Below are positions 7,173 to 8,131 of a DNA stretch of 8,131 nucleotides, one piece after another. The notes under the pieces were generated by a model. That model was not told where the DNA came from and did no database searches. It saw only the letters and a list, made by a program, of their open reading frames with translations. Made by a program: the position numbers and the translations under genes. Source of the stretch: Actinomycetes bacterium (lineage in GTDB: Bacteria > Actinomycetota > Actinomycetes > Mycobacteriales > Mycobacteriaceae); contig JAEZDV010000023.1 of NCBI GenBank assembly GCA_023417985.1, positions 1 to 8,131 on the forward strand, written 5' to 3'. Within the stretch, counting starts at the first letter, position 1, and each line of letters begins with the position of its first letter.

Positions 7173-7240
7173 TCGGTGATCGAGAGGCAGGCCGCCGCGC
7201 CCACGGGACGGCGGCCCGGACGGAAGGAACGGGTCGGGAC

Positions 7241-7660
7241 GTGGCATCCAGCACGGGCGACACCCCGCAGGGGGCGGGTCGTCTCGGGTTCACCTCGGGG
7301 CAGGTGGTCCAGGAGTTCGGGTACGACGCCGACGTCGACGAGGACCTGCGCTCGGAGTTGGAGGGCATCACCGGCGCCGAGCTGGTCGACGAGGACTACG
7401 ACGACGTGGTCGACGGCGTGGTCATCTGGTTCCGCGACGAGGACGGCGACCTGGCGGACACCCTCATGGACGCCATGACGGTCCTGGACGACGGCGGGCT
7501 CATCTGGGTCCTCACGCCGAAGCCCGGCCGCGGCGGCCACGTCGGCCACGACGACATCGAGGAGGCGGCCACGACGGCCGGCCTCCACGCGACCAGCACG
7601 TTCTCCATCGCGGGGGACTGGTCCGCCACGCGGCTCGGCAGCCGCGGCCGCGGCCGCTGA
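7241..7660 (+). CDS. DUF3052 family protein, function unknown
   Basis: The 139-residue acidic protein belongs to the actinobacterial DUF3052 family, recognised by GQVVQEFGYDADVDEDLR (20-37), ELVDEDYDDVVDGVVIWFRD (47-66), a hydrophobic GGLIWVLTPK (85-94) and a C-terminal GDWSATRL (125-132). It resembles recalled M. tuberculosis Rv2239c. The alternating acidic and hydrophobic segments suggest a small cytoplasmic alpha/beta domain; there is no signal peptide or membrane segment. The frame is open upstream, but the GTG at 7241 is chosen because family similarity starts just after it and the upstream part is arginine/proline-rich shadow sequence. An AAGGA element lies about twelve bases upstream, a longer spacing than usual. 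It precedes ahpE by four bases, so the two form an operon. No activity can be assigned; the co-conserved neighbourhood (aceE, ahpE) is the only hint. Wobble G/C is about 98%. Confidence 0.85.
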   Translation: MASSTGDTPQGAGRLGFTSGQVVQEFGYDADVDEDLRSELEGITGAELVDEDYDDVVDGVVIWFRDEDGDLADTLMDAMTVLDDGGLIWVLTPKPGRGGHVGHDDIEEAATTAGLHATSTFSIAGDWSATRLGSRGRGR

Positions 7661-7664
7661 CGAC

Positions 7665-8129
7665 GTGACCGGCGGTCCGCTCCCCGCGGGCGCGGTCGCG
7701 CCGGTGCTCACGCTGCCCGACACGCACGGCGCGTCCGTGACCGTCGGTGGCCCGGCGGCGTCGGCGACCCTGCTGGTCTTCGTGCCGTTCGCGTTCTCGC
7801 GCACCTGCACGGCGGAGCTCACCGAGCTGCAGTCCGGTCTGGGGGAGCTGCACGCCGCCGGGGTGCGGGTGCTCGCGGCGTCCTGCGACCCGGTGTTCGC
7901 GCTGCGCGCCTGGGCCGAGCAGGACGGGTACCGGTTCGACCTGCTGTCGGACTTCTGGCCGCACGGCGCCGGCGCCCGGGCCTACGGGGTGTTCGACGAC
8001 GCCCAGGGCTTCGCGCGGCGCGGGTCGTTCCTCATCGACGCCGACGGGGTGGTGCGGTGGACGCTCGTGCACCCCGGCGGGCGGGCGCGGCCGTTCGCGT
8101 CGTACCGCGAGGCGGTCGCGGGTCTCTGA
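7665..8129 (+). CDS. ahpE: AhpE-type peroxiredoxin
   Basis: This is a cytoplasmic thiol peroxidase that reduces hydroperoxides and peroxynitrite through a single peroxidatic cysteine. In mycobacteria AhpE is recycled by mycothiol/mycoredoxin. The 154-residue protein has the thioredoxin-like fold motif PFAFSRTC, with Pro41, Ser45 and the peroxidatic Cys48 matching the family PxxxS/TxxC signature. It also has the supporting Arg119 in ARRGSFLID and the AhpE-typical LLSDFWPHG at 93-101, which is nearly identical in M. tuberculosis AhpE (153 residues). A second cysteine, Cys74 in AASCDP, is not at a classical 2-Cys resolving position. The GTG start lies four bases after the DUF3052 stop and has no Shine-Dalgarno, which suggests reinitiation by the same ribosomes. 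The gene is complete; the window ends two bases after its stop. Codon use matches the right-hand, higher-GC part of the window. Confidence 0.88.
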   Translation: MTGGPLPAGAVAPVLTLPDTHGASVTVGGPAASATLLVFVPFAFSRTCTAELTELQSGLGELHAAGVRVLAASCDPVFALRAWAEQDGYRFDLLSDFWPHGAGARAYGVFDDAQGFARRGSFLIDADGVVRWTLVHPGGRARPFASYREAVAGL

Positions 8130-8131
8130 AA

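Larger units (their letters stand above)
6880..7240. other. divergent intergenic region between aceE and the DUF3052 gene
   Basis: This 361-base non-coding stretch must contain the promoters for both divergent units. I find no tRNA, small ORF with convincing codon use, or mobile-element trace. Visible structure includes an inverted repeat near the aceE start (6904-6919), a longer one at 7111-7132, a GTGAC direct repeat at 7042-7046 and 7051-7055, and a partly symmetrical GGACCATTGTCC at about 6989-7000. No convincing -35/-10 pair for aceE could be assigned. The base composition matches the high-GC right-hand part of the window. Confidence 0.6.

Noticed and set aside
7061..7240. A 60-residue N-terminal extension of the DUF3052 protein.
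   Set aside because: It is Arg/Gly/Pro-rich, contains the 9-bp inverted repeat and the likely promoter, and similarity to the family begins only after the GTG at 7241.

Overview
The window is high-GC actinobacterial DNA holding a conserved core-metabolism locus. Five genes run leftward on the minus strand: aceE (pyruvate dehydrogenase E1), a PucR-type regulator of the MabR/FasR class, fabD, acpM and a KasA-type ketosynthase. Two genes run rightward from a divergent intergenic region: a DUF3052 protein and an AhpE-type peroxiredoxin. From memory, this is essentially the order ahpE - Rv2239c - (Rv2240c) - aceE - Rv2242/mabR - fabD - acpM - kasA of Mycobacterium tuberculosis, without an Rv2240c equivalent.

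Region by region: 1-35 is a G/C homopolymer stretch that looks like poor-quality contig-end sequence. 56-2617 is the FAS-II cluster kasA-acpM-fabD, with a 4-base acpM/kasA overlap and three consecutive inverted repeats between fabD and acpM. 2618-2745 is the fabD upstream region and carries a clean 7-7-7 inverted repeat, the best candidate for the regulator's operator. 2746-4059 is the regulator gene. 4120-6879 is aceE. 6880-7240 is the divergent intergenic region. 7241-8129 is the DUF3052-ahpE pair.

The genes fit together as follows. AceE decarboxylates pyruvate on the way to acetyl-CoA. FabD loads malonyl groups, made from acetyl-CoA, onto the acyl carrier protein, and KasA uses malonyl-ACP to elongate acyl chains (meromycolate chains in mycolic-acid bacteria). 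The MabR-type protein is the expected activator or sensor for this cluster. AhpE is a thiol peroxidase; DUF3052 has no known function.

The most important observation is that the window appears to be a composite of two genomes. By hand count, third codon positions are about 81-87% G/C in sampled stretches of aceE left of about 6120, but about 98% G/C in the first 240 codons of aceE and in both rightward genes. The change is abrupt and falls within or beside the strongly conserved thiamine-diphosphate motif of aceE (about 6115-6180). The left part looks like Mycobacteriales (Rhodococcus/Nocardia-like). The right part looks like a very high-GC Micrococcales relative (Cellulomonas-like), judged by the aceE N-terminus and codon use. 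An assembly chimera joined across a conserved stretch is the simplest explanation; natural recombination inside aceE is the alternative. I see no mobile element, CRISPR array, RNA gene or new defence or biosynthetic system.
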